Position numbers and translations under genes: made by a program. The notes beneath the pieces are model-generated. The model was given only the letters and a program-made list of their open reading frames with translations, ran no database searches and had not been told where the DNA came from. Shown here piece after piece: positions 6,472-13,043 of a DNA stretch of 13,043 nucleotides. The stretch is from positions 1 through 13,043 of the forward strand of contig CAIXXI010000415.1 in the NCBI GenBank assembly GCA_903923345.1, read 5' to 3'. The DNA is from an uncultured Burkholderiales bacterium (GTDB taxonomy: Bacteria; Pseudomonadota; Gammaproteobacteria; Burkholderiales; Burkholderiaceae_E). The first letter of the stretch is position 1; every line of letters starts with the position of its first letter.

Positions 6472-7380
6472 CTAGAAAAAGGTGCCGGCCAGGGTCAGTA
6501 CCTCGCCGCCGGTGCCGATCTTGAACCGGGCGATACCAGACGATCGGACTGTGTCGACGCCGCCGAGGTCCAGACGCCTCACACCCCGCTCTCGCAATGC
6601 CAGCATGCCCTGCCACAGCAGCAGGTTGTGTGCGCCCAGTTCGCGGCCTGCATCATCCTGCCAGCCCACCTGATAGGTGGCGGCCTCGCCGTGAATCAGA
6701 AACATCATGCCTGCGACCGCATCGCGGCTGCGATCGGCACGCAGCGTCAGCACACCGCCGCCATGGGCCTGCCAGGCCTCGACGAAGCCGTCCGGCAAGG
6801 CGATGTAGCGGCGCGTACTGCGTTGCGCCAGCTCGCGATCGAGCAGCCATCGGTATTGAGCGGGTTTGGTGCCGACCCGCTGGACTTTCAGCTCGGAGCG
6901 CTCGGCCGCGACGAGCCGATTGCGCCATTTGCCGTTCAATGCAGCACGGATGGCTTCGGGCGTGCGATCAAGGTCGATCCGAACGGTCGAGTGTCCGGTG
7001 ACCACACGAATGCGACCGACCATGCCTTCGGCCTGTGCATCCGCGCTGTCGGGCGTCAACAGGCAGACCCGAGGCCAACGCAGCGGCACACTGCGCCTGA
7101 ACAAGCGGATGGCCTCGCGCCGCTGATCGCTGCTCGACTCAGGCGACCAGACCGGGCCATGTGAACACAGCGCCAGGCTGAACATGCCGCCCACTTTGCG
7201 CACCAGGCATTGCGCCACACCAACGTGCTGCCCAGCCTGCATGAATTCGACTCGCAGGCAGGGCGTGCCCAAGGAGCGCAAGGCCTCGCCGTAGACCCAG
7301 TCTTGCTGCAAAGACGCCGCGACGCGGCGGTGCAGCCCGTCCCAGGCGTCTCGATCAGGGTTGGACCAGTTGGCTTGCAT
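6472..7380 (-). CDS. FemAB/GNAT-like aminoacyltransferase
   Basis: A 302-residue protein of the FemAB-related GNAT group, enzymes that transfer an amino acid or acyl group, often to peptidoglycan precursors or exopolysaccharide. The N-terminal LQQDWVYGEALRSLG resembles the Gln-Ser-Trp-x-x-Gly opening of these proteins. The segment NGKWRNRLVAAERSELKV (K151-R153-N154) matches the conserved K-x-R-N block before the second GNAT domain. The C-terminus VDTVRSSGIARFKIGTGGEV, with F286-K287, matches the Phe-Lys-x-Gly-x-Gly signature at the end of the fold. No signal or membrane segment is seen. It converges on the DHH-family gene with eight bases between stops, so they share no operon. No cell-wall genes are nearby to fix the substrate. 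Ribosome site weak, start at ATG 7380 by frame length. Confidence 0.85.
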   Translation of the reverse strand: MQANWSNPDRDAWDGLHRRVAASLQQDWVYGEALRSLGTPCLRVEFMQAGQHVGVAQCLVRKVGGMFSLALCSHGPVWSPESSSDQRREAIRLFRRSVPLRWPRVCLLTPDSADAQAEGMVGRIRVVTGHSTVRIDLDRTPEAIRAALNGKWRNRLVAAERSELKVQRVGTKPAQYRWLLDRELAQRSTRRYIALPDGFVEAWQAHGGGVLTLRADRSRDAVAGMMFLIHGEAATYQVGWQDDAGRELGAHNLLLWQGMLALRERGVRRLDLGGVDTVRSSGIARFKIGTGGEVLTLAGTFF

Positions 7381-7403
7381 GGGGCCAGTGTAAGGTGAGG
7401 TCC

Positions 7404-7583
7404 ATGAGCGATCGTGAAGACTCCGTCATGGGCCATGTCCTGCCCGCGCCGCGGCTGACTGCAGCCGGCATTGGACTGCTCGCATTGGCGGTGAGCCTGC
7501 CGGTGCTGATCATCGGTTCAGTACTCGATCTACTCGTGCAATGGCTGTTCGGCGTGTGCGTCGGACTGTGGTGCGCGCTGTGA
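7404..7583 (+). CDS. Small predicted membrane protein
   Basis: A 59-residue protein with a short charged N-terminus (MSDRED) followed by about 40 hydrophobic residues that could form one long or two short membrane helices, split near the Pro-Ala-Pro-Arg and Leu-Pro positions. AAGGTGAGG just upstream of ATG 7404 supplies a ribosome site; GTG 7395 is a less likely start. Its last 54 bases overlap, on the opposite strand, the 3' end of the hydroxy-acid dehydrogenase gene. It is divergent from the FemAB-like gene with only 23 bases between starts. I do not recognise a family. The hydrophobic composition and ribosome site support a real gene, but chance is not excluded. Confidence 0.5.
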   Translation: MSDREDSVMGHVLPAPRLTAAGIGLLALAVSLPVLIIGSVLDLLVQWLFGVCVGLWCAL

Positions 7584-8765
7584 GGCGAGCAGCTGCGGCC
7601 CGATCTCGCTGATCCGACCAACGCCGCAGAGTTGCATCGTCCGCGTCACTTCATCGCTCAGGATCTCGAGTGCACGCAGGGCGCCGGCCTCTCCGCCTGC
7701 ACAGGCACCGAAGAGTGTCGCACGGCCAATCAGCACGCCCTTCGCGCCGAGTGCGATGGCCTTGACCACATCGGCACCGCGTCGAATGCCGCCGTCCAGC
7801 AGCACCTCGGCGCGGCCCTGAACCGCAGCCAGCACGCCTGGCAGTGCATCGAGTGTGGCGATGCCGCCATCGAGCTGACGCCCGCCATGGTTGGACACGA
7901 CAATCGCATCCACCCCCATTGCGATAGCACGCCGTGCATCGTCGGGATGCACGATGCCCTTGACGATCAGTTTGCCCGGCCAGCGATCCCGCACGGTTTG
8001 CAGGCCTGACCAGTCGAAGGACGGGTCATAGTTTCGACCTGCACTCGATGCGATGCCCTGAACCGGCGCGGCCGCCTCGGCGACTCCGCGCAGGTTTTCG
8101 AGCACCGGACGGCCACGCAGCAGCATGTCGAGTGCCCAGGGTGGTCGTGAGGCGAAGTCCAGCAGGTTGCGCGGCGTGTACCGAAACGGCATTGAAAGAT
8201 CATTGTGAAAATCCCGCTCGCGCTTGCCACCCACCGCGAGGTCAACAGTGATCATCACCGCCTCATAGCCTGCCACCCGCGCCCGTTCGATCAGCTTGAA
8301 GGTGTGCGAACGGTCGCGCAGCACATAGGCCTGGAACCACAGGCGGCCTGCGGCCTGCTCGGCAATCTGCTCGATCGAGGCGGTGGCGGAGGTCGACAGT
8401 GAATACGGAATACCGTGAGCCGCAGCAGCCCGGGCGATTGCAATGTCGCCGCGACGCCAGCCGAATCCGACAGCGCCGGTCGGGGCAATCGCGATCGGCA
8501 TCCGGGTGGGTCCACCCAGGACCTGCGTGGTGGTGTCGATTCGGGCGACATCAACCAGCACGCGGGGCAACAAGCGCTGACGCAGGAAGGCCGCGCGATT
8601 GTCGCGCAGGGTGGTTTCGTCCTCGGCACCGCCGTCGTAAAAGTCGAAGACCGCCCTGGGCAGGCGACGCTTCGCGATGCGCCTCAGGTCTTCGATTGAC
8701 CATGCCCGCCTGACCCTTGCGGCCTGCGGCAGCGCTCGCCAATCGGTGGTCGGCAAGCCGGTCAT
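7530..8765 (-). CDS. FMN-dependent alpha-hydroxy-acid dehydrogenase
   Basis: A 411-residue flavoprotein of the lactate/glycolate/mandelate oxidase family, which oxidises 2-hydroxy acids to 2-keto acids on an FMN bound in a TIM barrel. Active-site residues are all visible: Y43 in FDFYDGG, Y147 in FQAYVLRD, D175 and R183 in VDLAVGGKRERD, K269 in LIVKGI, and the catalytic base H293 with R296 in SNHGGRQLDG. The phosphate-binding end of the FMN site is DGGIRRG and IGRATLFG. ATG 8765 overlaps the stop of the preceding gene as TGATG, so its translation is probably coupled to that of the FAH-family gene; an in-frame TTG lies one codon earlier. About 15 extra polar residues follow the usual family end. 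It could act on lactate, mandelate or another hydroxy acid; the FAH neighbour suggests a less common one. The family call is very sure. Confidence 0.92.
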   Translation of the reverse strand: MTGLPTTDWRALPQAARVRRAWSIEDLRRIAKRRLPRAVFDFYDGGAEDETTLRDNRAAFLRQRLLPRVLVDVARIDTTTQVLGGPTRMPIAIAPTGAVGFGWRRGDIAIARAAAAHGIPYSLSTSATASIEQIAEQAAGRLWFQAYVLRDRSHTFKLIERARVAGYEAVMITVDLAVGGKRERDFHNDLSMPFRYTPRNLLDFASRPPWALDMLLRGRPVLENLRGVAEAAAPVQGIASSAGRNYDPSFDWSGLQTVRDRWPGKLIVKGIVHPDDARRAIAMGVDAIVVSNHGGRQLDGGIATLDALPGVLAAVQGRAEVLLDGGIRRGADVVKAIALGAKGVLIGRATLFGACAGGEAGALRALEILSDEVTRTMQLCGVGRISEIGPQLLASQRAPQSDAHAEQPLHE

Positions 8766-9676
8766 CAACTGATTCCGTGCTCAAGCACGCCCATGCCCGA
8801 AACCGCCAGCCTGAGCCGGTCTCCAGCCTTGAGCCACACAGGCGGCGTACGAAATGCACCCACGCCCGAAGGCGTACCAGTGGCCAGCACATCGCCCGGT
8901 TCGAGCGTGATGAATCGGGTGATGTATTCGATCAGTTCATCAACCGGAAAAATCATGTCGGCGGTATTGGCCTGCTGCATCAGCGTGTCGTTCAGATGCA
9001 GGCTCAGATCCAGTGACTGGGGATCGGCGATCTCGTCGCGGGTGACCAGCCAGGGACCCATCGGACAATAGCCATCCAGGCTCTTGGCAAAGGTGGTCTG
9101 CGGTGGCGACACATCGAACTGCAACTCGCGCGCGCTGAGGTCATTGAGCACGGTGTAGCCCGCCACCACATCCAGTGCCCGTGCACGCGGCACGTCACGC
9201 GCAAAGGCGCCGATCACGACGGCCAGCTCGACCTCGAAATCGGGCTTGATCGCAGCGCCGATCGGAACCATCGCGCCGGGCCCGACCACACTGGATGCCA
9301 TCTTGGTGATGATGCGAGGCTTCTCGAAAGTGGCCGTGCCGGTTTCTTTTGCGTGCTCACCGTAGTTGCGCCCGATCGCAACGATCTTGCCGGGTCTTGG
9401 AACCGGTGCGATGCACTGCAGGTCGGCAAGACGCGCGTGCGCCGCGGTGTCGCGGGCGACGAAGGCCTGCACCGCCGCCATGCCCTGCGGGCCCGCAAAC
9501 AGCAGCCTGAGCATCGACGGCTGACTCGGACTCATGCCACGAAGCGCCAGGGCATCGAGCGCCCGTTCATCAAGGGGCAGACTGGCAATCACCTCATCGA
9601 GACAGATGACTGCATCGCCGCTGACGGCGCCGACTGAGATGCGCCCGGGCGCGGTTCGATAACTGATGAGTTTCAT
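8765..9676 (-). CDS. Fumarylacetoacetate hydrolase family protein
   Basis: A 303-residue enzyme of the FAH superfamily, metal-dependent hydrolases, decarboxylases and isomerases acting on 2-oxo or diketo acids. The open frame continues to 9823 but ATG 9676 (MKLISYRTAPGR) matches the usual family start. Core motifs appear in order: PVPRPGKIVAIGRNYGEHAKE (ending near residue 111), the metal ligands E148 and E150 in FEVELAVVIG, D179 in NDLSARELQF, AKSLDGYCPMGPW, and the C-terminal LEPGDVLATGTPSGVGAF. The substrate loop Ser-Ala-Arg-Glu has Glu where most relatives have Asp. It heads a two-gene unit with the hydroxy-acid dehydrogenase and diverges from the acyl-CoA ligase gene. A role in degrading an aromatic or branched carboxylic acid is likely; the substrate cannot be told. 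Confidence 0.92.
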   Translation of the reverse strand: MKLISYRTAPGRISVGAVSGDAVICLDEVIASLPLDERALDALALRGMSPSQPSMLRLLFAGPQGMAAVQAFVARDTAAHARLADLQCIAPVPRPGKIVAIGRNYGEHAKETGTATFEKPRIITKMASSVVGPGAMVPIGAAIKPDFEVELAVVIGAFARDVPRARALDVVAGYTVLNDLSARELQFDVSPPQTTFAKSLDGYCPMGPWLVTRDEIADPQSLDLSLHLNDTLMQQANTADMIFPVDELIEYITRFITLEPGDVLATGTPSGVGAFRTPPVWLKAGDRLRLAVSGMGVLEHGIS

Positions 9677-9770
9677 TTCCGCATTGTAGGCAAGCCGCCC
9701 ACCCCGCGGAACTGCGCCTGCGGCCGGCATGCTAGATTCTTCGGAAAAACCAGCCCCATCAGGAGACGCC
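9677..9770. promoter_or_regulatory. Shared divergent promoter region of catabolic module
   Basis: The 94 bases between the FAH-family and acyl-CoA ligase start codons must hold both promoters. A strong ribosome site, AGGAGA at 9761-9766, precedes the ligase start. GCTAGATTC around 9731-9739 is a possible -10 region for the ligase. No clear operator palindrome was seen, and no regulator gene lies beside the module. Confidence 0.3.
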
Positions 9771-11345
9771 ATGTACGCCGGCAAATACACCCAACTGAAC
9801 CCGGACCGACCGGTCTTCATCATGGCCTCGACCGGCGAGGCAGTGACCTACGCACAGTTCGAAGCCCGCACCAATCAGCTGGCGCACCAACTGCGCTCGC
9901 AAGGCCTGCAACGGCTGGACCATTACGCCATCTTCATGGAGAACAACAACCGGTACCTCGAAGCCTGCGGTGCCGGTGAGCGCGCAGGCCTGTACTACAC
10001 CTGCATCAATTCGTTCCTCACGGCTGAAGAGCTCGCCTACATCCTGAATAACAGCGAGTCAAAGCTGCTGATCACCTCGCGGGCCAAACTCGAGGTGGCC
10101 TTGCAGGCACTGGCGCACAGCCCGAAGGTCAGTCTGTGCCTGGTGGTCGATGGCGCAGGCGCACCCGGCATGAGCGCGCGGGTCGGCGACTGCACGATCC
10201 TGGATTTCGCCCAGGCGCTGGAGGGCTTGCCGCAGACGCCGATTGCCGATGAATGGCTGGGCACGTCGATGCTCTATTCCTCGGGCACCACCGGCCGCCC
10301 CAAGGGCATCGTGAGGCCGCTGCCGGAAAATCCCCCTGCAGAGCCGCTTGCGCTCTTTCACTTTTTGAACAAGCTGTGGCGGTACCGGGAAGACATGACG
10401 TATCTCTCGCCGGCGCCGCTCTATCACTCGGCACCGCAGGCGGCAGTCGCACTCACCGTGCGCAACGGCGGGACGGTGATCATCATGGAGCACTTCGACC
10501 CGGAGCGTTACCTGGCACTGGTCGAGCAATACAAGGTCTCGCACACACAGCTGGTGCCCACCATGTTCTCGCGCATGCTCAAGCTGCCCGAGGACACTCG
10601 CACACGCCATGACCTCTCTTCGCTCGAGATCGCGGTGCATGCTGCCGCGCCCTGCCCCGCCCAGATCAAGGAGCAAATGATCGGATGGTGGGGGCCGATC
10701 ATCCATGAGTACTACGGAGCCACCGAAGGCATGGGCTTCACGGCCTGTGACACCGCCGAATGGCTGGCCCATCGCGGCAGCGTGGGCCGCGTGCTGCTGG
10801 GCGACCTGCATATCCTCGACGAAGACATGCAGCCGGTGCCCAAGGGCACCTCAGGCGAGATCTGGTTCAAGACCGGCTCGCCCTTCGAGTATTTCAATGA
10901 CCCCGCCAGAACCGCCGAGTCTCGATCGGCCGACGGCACGATGAGCACCGTTGGCGATGTGGGCTATGTTGATGACGACGGCTTCCTGTATCTCACCGAC
11001 CGCTCGACCTTCATGATCATCTCCGGCGGCGTGAACATCTATCCGCAGGAGTGCGAAAACCTGCTGATCACGCATCCAAAAGTGGCCGATGCAGCCGTCT
11101 TCGGTGTGCCGAACGAAGACCTGGGCGAGGAAGTCAAGGCGGTCATCCAGCCGATGCCCGGCATCGCAGCCGACGAGGCGCTCGCACAGGAGCTGATCGG
11201 TTTTTGTCAGCAGCACCTGGCCAAGCTGAAGTGCCCGAAGTCGATTGACTTCATGGACGCGCTGCCCAGGCTGCCCACCGGCAAGCTCTACAAGAAGCCG
11301 CTGCGGGAAAAGTACTGGGCCGGCCACAAAAGCCGCATCGTCTGA
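9771..11345 (+). CDS. AMP-forming acyl-CoA synthetase
   Basis: A 524-residue ligase of the ANL superfamily, which activates a carboxylic acid with ATP and joins it to CoA. ATG 9771 is chosen for its ribosome site AGGAGA; the frame stays open to 9729. Motifs in order: the ATP loop YSSGTTGRPKG (169-179), the substrate-pocket side LSPAPLYHSAP (212-222), YGATEG (315-320), GDVGYVDDDGFLYLTDR with D396 and R411, the hinge and CoA-side ISGGVNIYPQECE (417-429), and catalytic K505 in PTGKLYKKPLR. It resembles medium-chain/bile-acid or cyclohexanecarboxylate ligases more than long-chain FadD. It diverges from the FAH/hydroxy-acid dehydrogenase pair, and could activate the acid that feeds them or the PaaG-like enzyme. 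That link is inference from position. Confidence 0.93.
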   Translation: MYAGKYTQLNPDRPVFIMASTGEAVTYAQFEARTNQLAHQLRSQGLQRLDHYAIFMENNNRYLEACGAGERAGLYYTCINSFLTAEELAYILNNSESKLLITSRAKLEVALQALAHSPKVSLCLVVDGAGAPGMSARVGDCTILDFAQALEGLPQTPIADEWLGTSMLYSSGTTGRPKGIVRPLPENPPAEPLALFHFLNKLWRYREDMTYLSPAPLYHSAPQAAVALTVRNGGTVIIMEHFDPERYLALVEQYKVSHTQLVPTMFSRMLKLPEDTRTRHDLSSLEIAVHAAAPCPAQIKEQMIGWWGPIIHEYYGATEGMGFTACDTAEWLAHRGSVGRVLLGDLHILDEDMQPVPKGTSGEIWFKTGSPFEYFNDPARTAESRSADGTMSTVGDVGYVDDDGFLYLTDRSTFMIISGGVNIYPQECENLLITHPKVADAAVFGVPNEDLGEEVKAVIQPMPGIAADEALAQELIGFCQQHLAKLKCPKSIDFMDALPRLPTGKLYKKPLREKYWAGHKSRIV

Positions 11346-11364
11346 TTCAAAGGCCTGCGATGGA

Positions 11365-11396
11365 ACCCGATCGGCCTGAGGCAGGTCGGGTATTTT
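11365..11396 (+). terminator. Likely intrinsic terminator of acyl-CoA synthetase gene
   Basis: ACCCGA (11365-11370) pairs with TCGGGT (11386-11391), with an inner CCTG/CAGG stem (11375-11378 with 11382-11385) around the loop AGG and a four-base bulge on one side. TATTTTC follows directly. It starts 20 bases after the stop codon, and the next gene converges from the other side. Confidence 0.7.
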
Positions 11397-11418
11397 CGAA
11401 TCGCCTGACTGCGCGGTC

Positions 11419-12636
11419 TCAGCGAGCAGGCGCCAGCCAAGTCACGAAGCCGCCGATCACAATCGCATTGATGATGTCGATCAGGAAGGCACCGACCACT
11501 GGCACCACGATGAAAGCCTGGCGGGCGTAGCCGAATTTCTCGGTCACCGCCTGCATGTTCGCGATCGCGGTCGGGGTGGCGCCCAGGCCAAAGCCGCATT
11601 GGCCGGCGACCAGCACTGCTGACTCATAGTTGCGCCCAGTGAGCGGGAAGGTGATCAGGGTGGCGACCAGTGCAACAGCGATCACCTGCAGAATCAGGAT
11701 GATCAGCATCGGCCCTGCCAGCGAAGCCACCTCCCACAGCCGCAGACTCATCAGTGCCATCGCGAGAAACAGGGACAGCGAAATGTTGCCGGCGAATTCA
11801 AGCGACGCGCTGTCAACCTCATGCCAGCGAAACAGGGCCAGCAGGTTACGGATGACCGCACCGGTGAACAGTGTCCAGACGAAAGTCGGCAGGGTGAAGC
11901 TTGGATTGTCGGTCCACTTGACCAGATTCAGCCCGGCAACCATGCAGGTGGTGATCAGCAGGATCGTGATGATCAGTCGGTCGGCAGTGATCGGGCCTCT
12001 GGCTTCGGCCTCGTCAGTCACGCGAGCCTCACGACCACCAGTTTCGCCCAGGGGCTCGCCCCGCGCAGCCAGCTGCTCAACCAGCCGGCGAGACACCGGG
12101 CCGCCAATCAGGCCGCCCGCCACAAGTCCGAAGGTCGCCGCGGCAAGCGCCAGCGTCGGTGCGGCGGTCAATCCATAAGCGTCGGCAAATTTCTGGCCCC
12201 AGGCGGCCCCGGTTCCATGCCCACCGGCCATGGTGATCGAACCTGCGATCAATCCGATCAAGGGATCGATGCCCAGCATCTTGGCCATGCCAAAGCCGAT
12301 CAGATTCTGGATCACCAGCATGGCAATGATGACCAGCGTGAAAATCAGCAGCATCTTGCCGCCACGCGCGAGCATGCGCACGTCAGCACCCAGCCCCACC
12401 GTCGCGAAAAAGGCCAGCATCAAACTGGGCTGAAGCGATTTATCAAACGCCAGGTGGATGCCCCTGACGTGCAGCAGTGCGGCCGTTACTGCAGCGAGTA
12501 GCCCCCCAACCACGGCTGCGGGGATGGAGTAGCGCTGCAGGAACGCCACCCGATTGATCAGGGCGCGACCGACGATGAGCACCAACGCGGCCAGCGCGAG
12601 CGTCGCGGGGACGCTGAATTCGATGGTCTGATTCAT
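11419..12636 (-). CDS. gltS: Sodium/glutamate symporter
   Basis: A 405-residue inner-membrane transporter of the GltS family, which imports glutamate with sodium; E. coli GltS is of nearly the same length. The N-terminal helix TLALAALVLIVGRALINRV, then LQRYSIPAAVVGGLLAA, matches the family. The re-entrant loop of the first half is SITMAGGHGTGAAWG and that of the second half GQCGFGLGATPTAIANMQAV, the paired Gly-rich loops that form the transport path. A charged cytoplasmic linker (roughly residues 192-212) separates the halves. The C-terminus VVGAFLIDIINAIVI is also typical. The gene converges on the acyl-CoA synthetase gene and lies downstream of rpoD on the same strand. Substrate preference for glutamate is inferred from the family. 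Confidence 0.95.
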   Translation of the reverse strand: MNQTIEFSVPATLALAALVLIVGRALINRVAFLQRYSIPAAVVGGLLAAVTAALLHVRGIHLAFDKSLQPSLMLAFFATVGLGADVRMLARGGKMLLIFTLVIIAMLVIQNLIGFGMAKMLGIDPLIGLIAGSITMAGGHGTGAAWGQKFADAYGLTAAPTLALAAATFGLVAGGLIGGPVSRRLVEQLAARGEPLGETGGREARVTDEAEARGPITADRLIITILLITTCMVAGLNLVKWTDNPSFTLPTFVWTLFTGAVIRNLLALFRWHEVDSASLEFAGNISLSLFLAMALMSLRLWEVASLAGPMLIILILQVIAVALVATLITFPLTGRNYESAVLVAGQCGFGLGATPTAIANMQAVTEKFGYARQAFIVVPVVGAFLIDIINAIVIGGFVTWLAPAR

Positions 12637-12704
12637 CCACCGAGCTTAGCAGACCGACCGCTTGTATCGAACCCCAAGCTGTTACACCGAGGTTCGAAAA
12701 TCGC
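12637..12704. repeat. Inverted repeat in the rpoD-gltS spacer
   Basis: TCGAACC at 12667-12673 pairs with GGTTCGA at 12691-12697 across a 17-base loop. It follows the rpoD stop codon on the minus strand, but the T-run lies before the stem, not after it, so it is a poor terminator. The spacer must also carry any separate gltS promoter; none is clear. Confidence 0.4.
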
Positions 12705-13043
12705 TCATTGCCCTTCGAGGAAGCTCTTGAGCTTGTCGGCCCGCGACGGATGGCGCAGCTTGCGCAAGGCCTTGGCCTCGATCTGACGAATCCGCTCGCG
12801 GGTGACGTCGAATTGCTTGCCAACTTCTTCCAGCGTGTGGTCGGTGCTCATCTCCACGCCAAAGCGCATGCGCAACACCTTCGCCTCACGCGGGGTGAGT
12901 GAATCAAGCACTTCTTTGACGACATCGCGCATCGAGCCATGCAACGCTGCGTCGGCCGGGGCCAGTGTCGCGGTGTCTTCGATGAAGTCGCCCAGGTGGG
13001 AGTCGTCGTCGTCGCCGATCGGCGTCTCCATGGAGATCGGCTC
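12705..13043 (-). CDS. rpoD: RNA polymerase sigma-70 factor RpoD, C-terminal part
   Basis: The last 112 codons of the primary sigma factor, whose start lies outside the window. The visible part opens with EPISMETPIGDDDDSHLGDFIED, region 3.2 to the start of region 4. It then carries region 4.1 (DSLTPREAKVLRMRFG) and the helix-turn-helix of region 4.2 (TLEEVGKQFDVTRERIRQIEAKALRKLRHP) that reads the -35 promoter element. It ends SRADKLKSFLEGQ as in other betaproteobacteria. The reading frame runs off the right edge at 13043 without interruption, so the gene is complete as far as seen. A tRNA with anticodon CAT lies at the other end of the window but not next to it. Confidence 0.98.
   Translation of the reverse strand, partial: EPISMETPIGDDDDSHLGDFIEDTATLAPADAALHGSMRDVVKEVLDSLTPREAKVLRMRFGVEMSTDHTLEEVGKQFDVTRERIRQIEAKALRKLRHPSRADKLKSFLEGQ

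Noticed and set aside
10059..10811. 250-residue minus-strand ORF opposite the acyl-CoA synthetase
   Set aside because: Shadow of a long, well-conserved gene, with no domain of its own.

Overview
The window looks like chromosomal DNA of a GC-rich betaproteobacterium, most likely of the order Burkholderiales. The placement rests on the RpoD C-terminus, the form of the CAT-anticodon tRNA, the protein families and the codon use. I cannot name a genus.

Layout. Positions 1-250 hold no convincing gene. They read as a heavily structured RNA on the + strand, which I think is an orphan HEARO/omega-RNA, the guide RNA class of IscB/IsrB nucleases, with no nuclease gene beside it. It abuts the terminator of a minus-strand tRNA with anticodon CAT (308-386). 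Next, on the + strand, come a membrane-anchored neutral zinc metallopeptidase (YpfJ family), a major facilitator transporter and a lipoprotein. The last two overlap by ATGA. A second transporter of the YbfB/YjiJ type converges on them. A PaaG-like enoyl-CoA hydratase/isomerase (4510-5322) and a DHH-superfamily protein with an altered DHH motif (5492-6463) follow, separated by a 169-base hairpin-rich spacer. A FemAB/GNAT-like aminoacyltransferase lies on the minus strand, and a tiny membrane protein starts just beyond its 5' end.

Positions 7530-11345 form a probable carboxylate catabolism module. A fumarylacetoacetate-hydrolase-family enzyme and an FMN-dependent alpha-hydroxy-acid dehydrogenase are translationally coupled on the minus strand. 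They diverge over 94 bases from an AMP-forming acyl-CoA ligase on the + strand. The substrates cannot be read from sequence.

The right end holds a GltS-type sodium/glutamate symporter and the last 112 codons of rpoD, both on the minus strand. Most of the window is ordinary housekeeping and accessory metabolism. The most unusual item is the structured RNA at the left edge. The next is the DHH-family protein whose DHH motif reads Glu-His-Gly.
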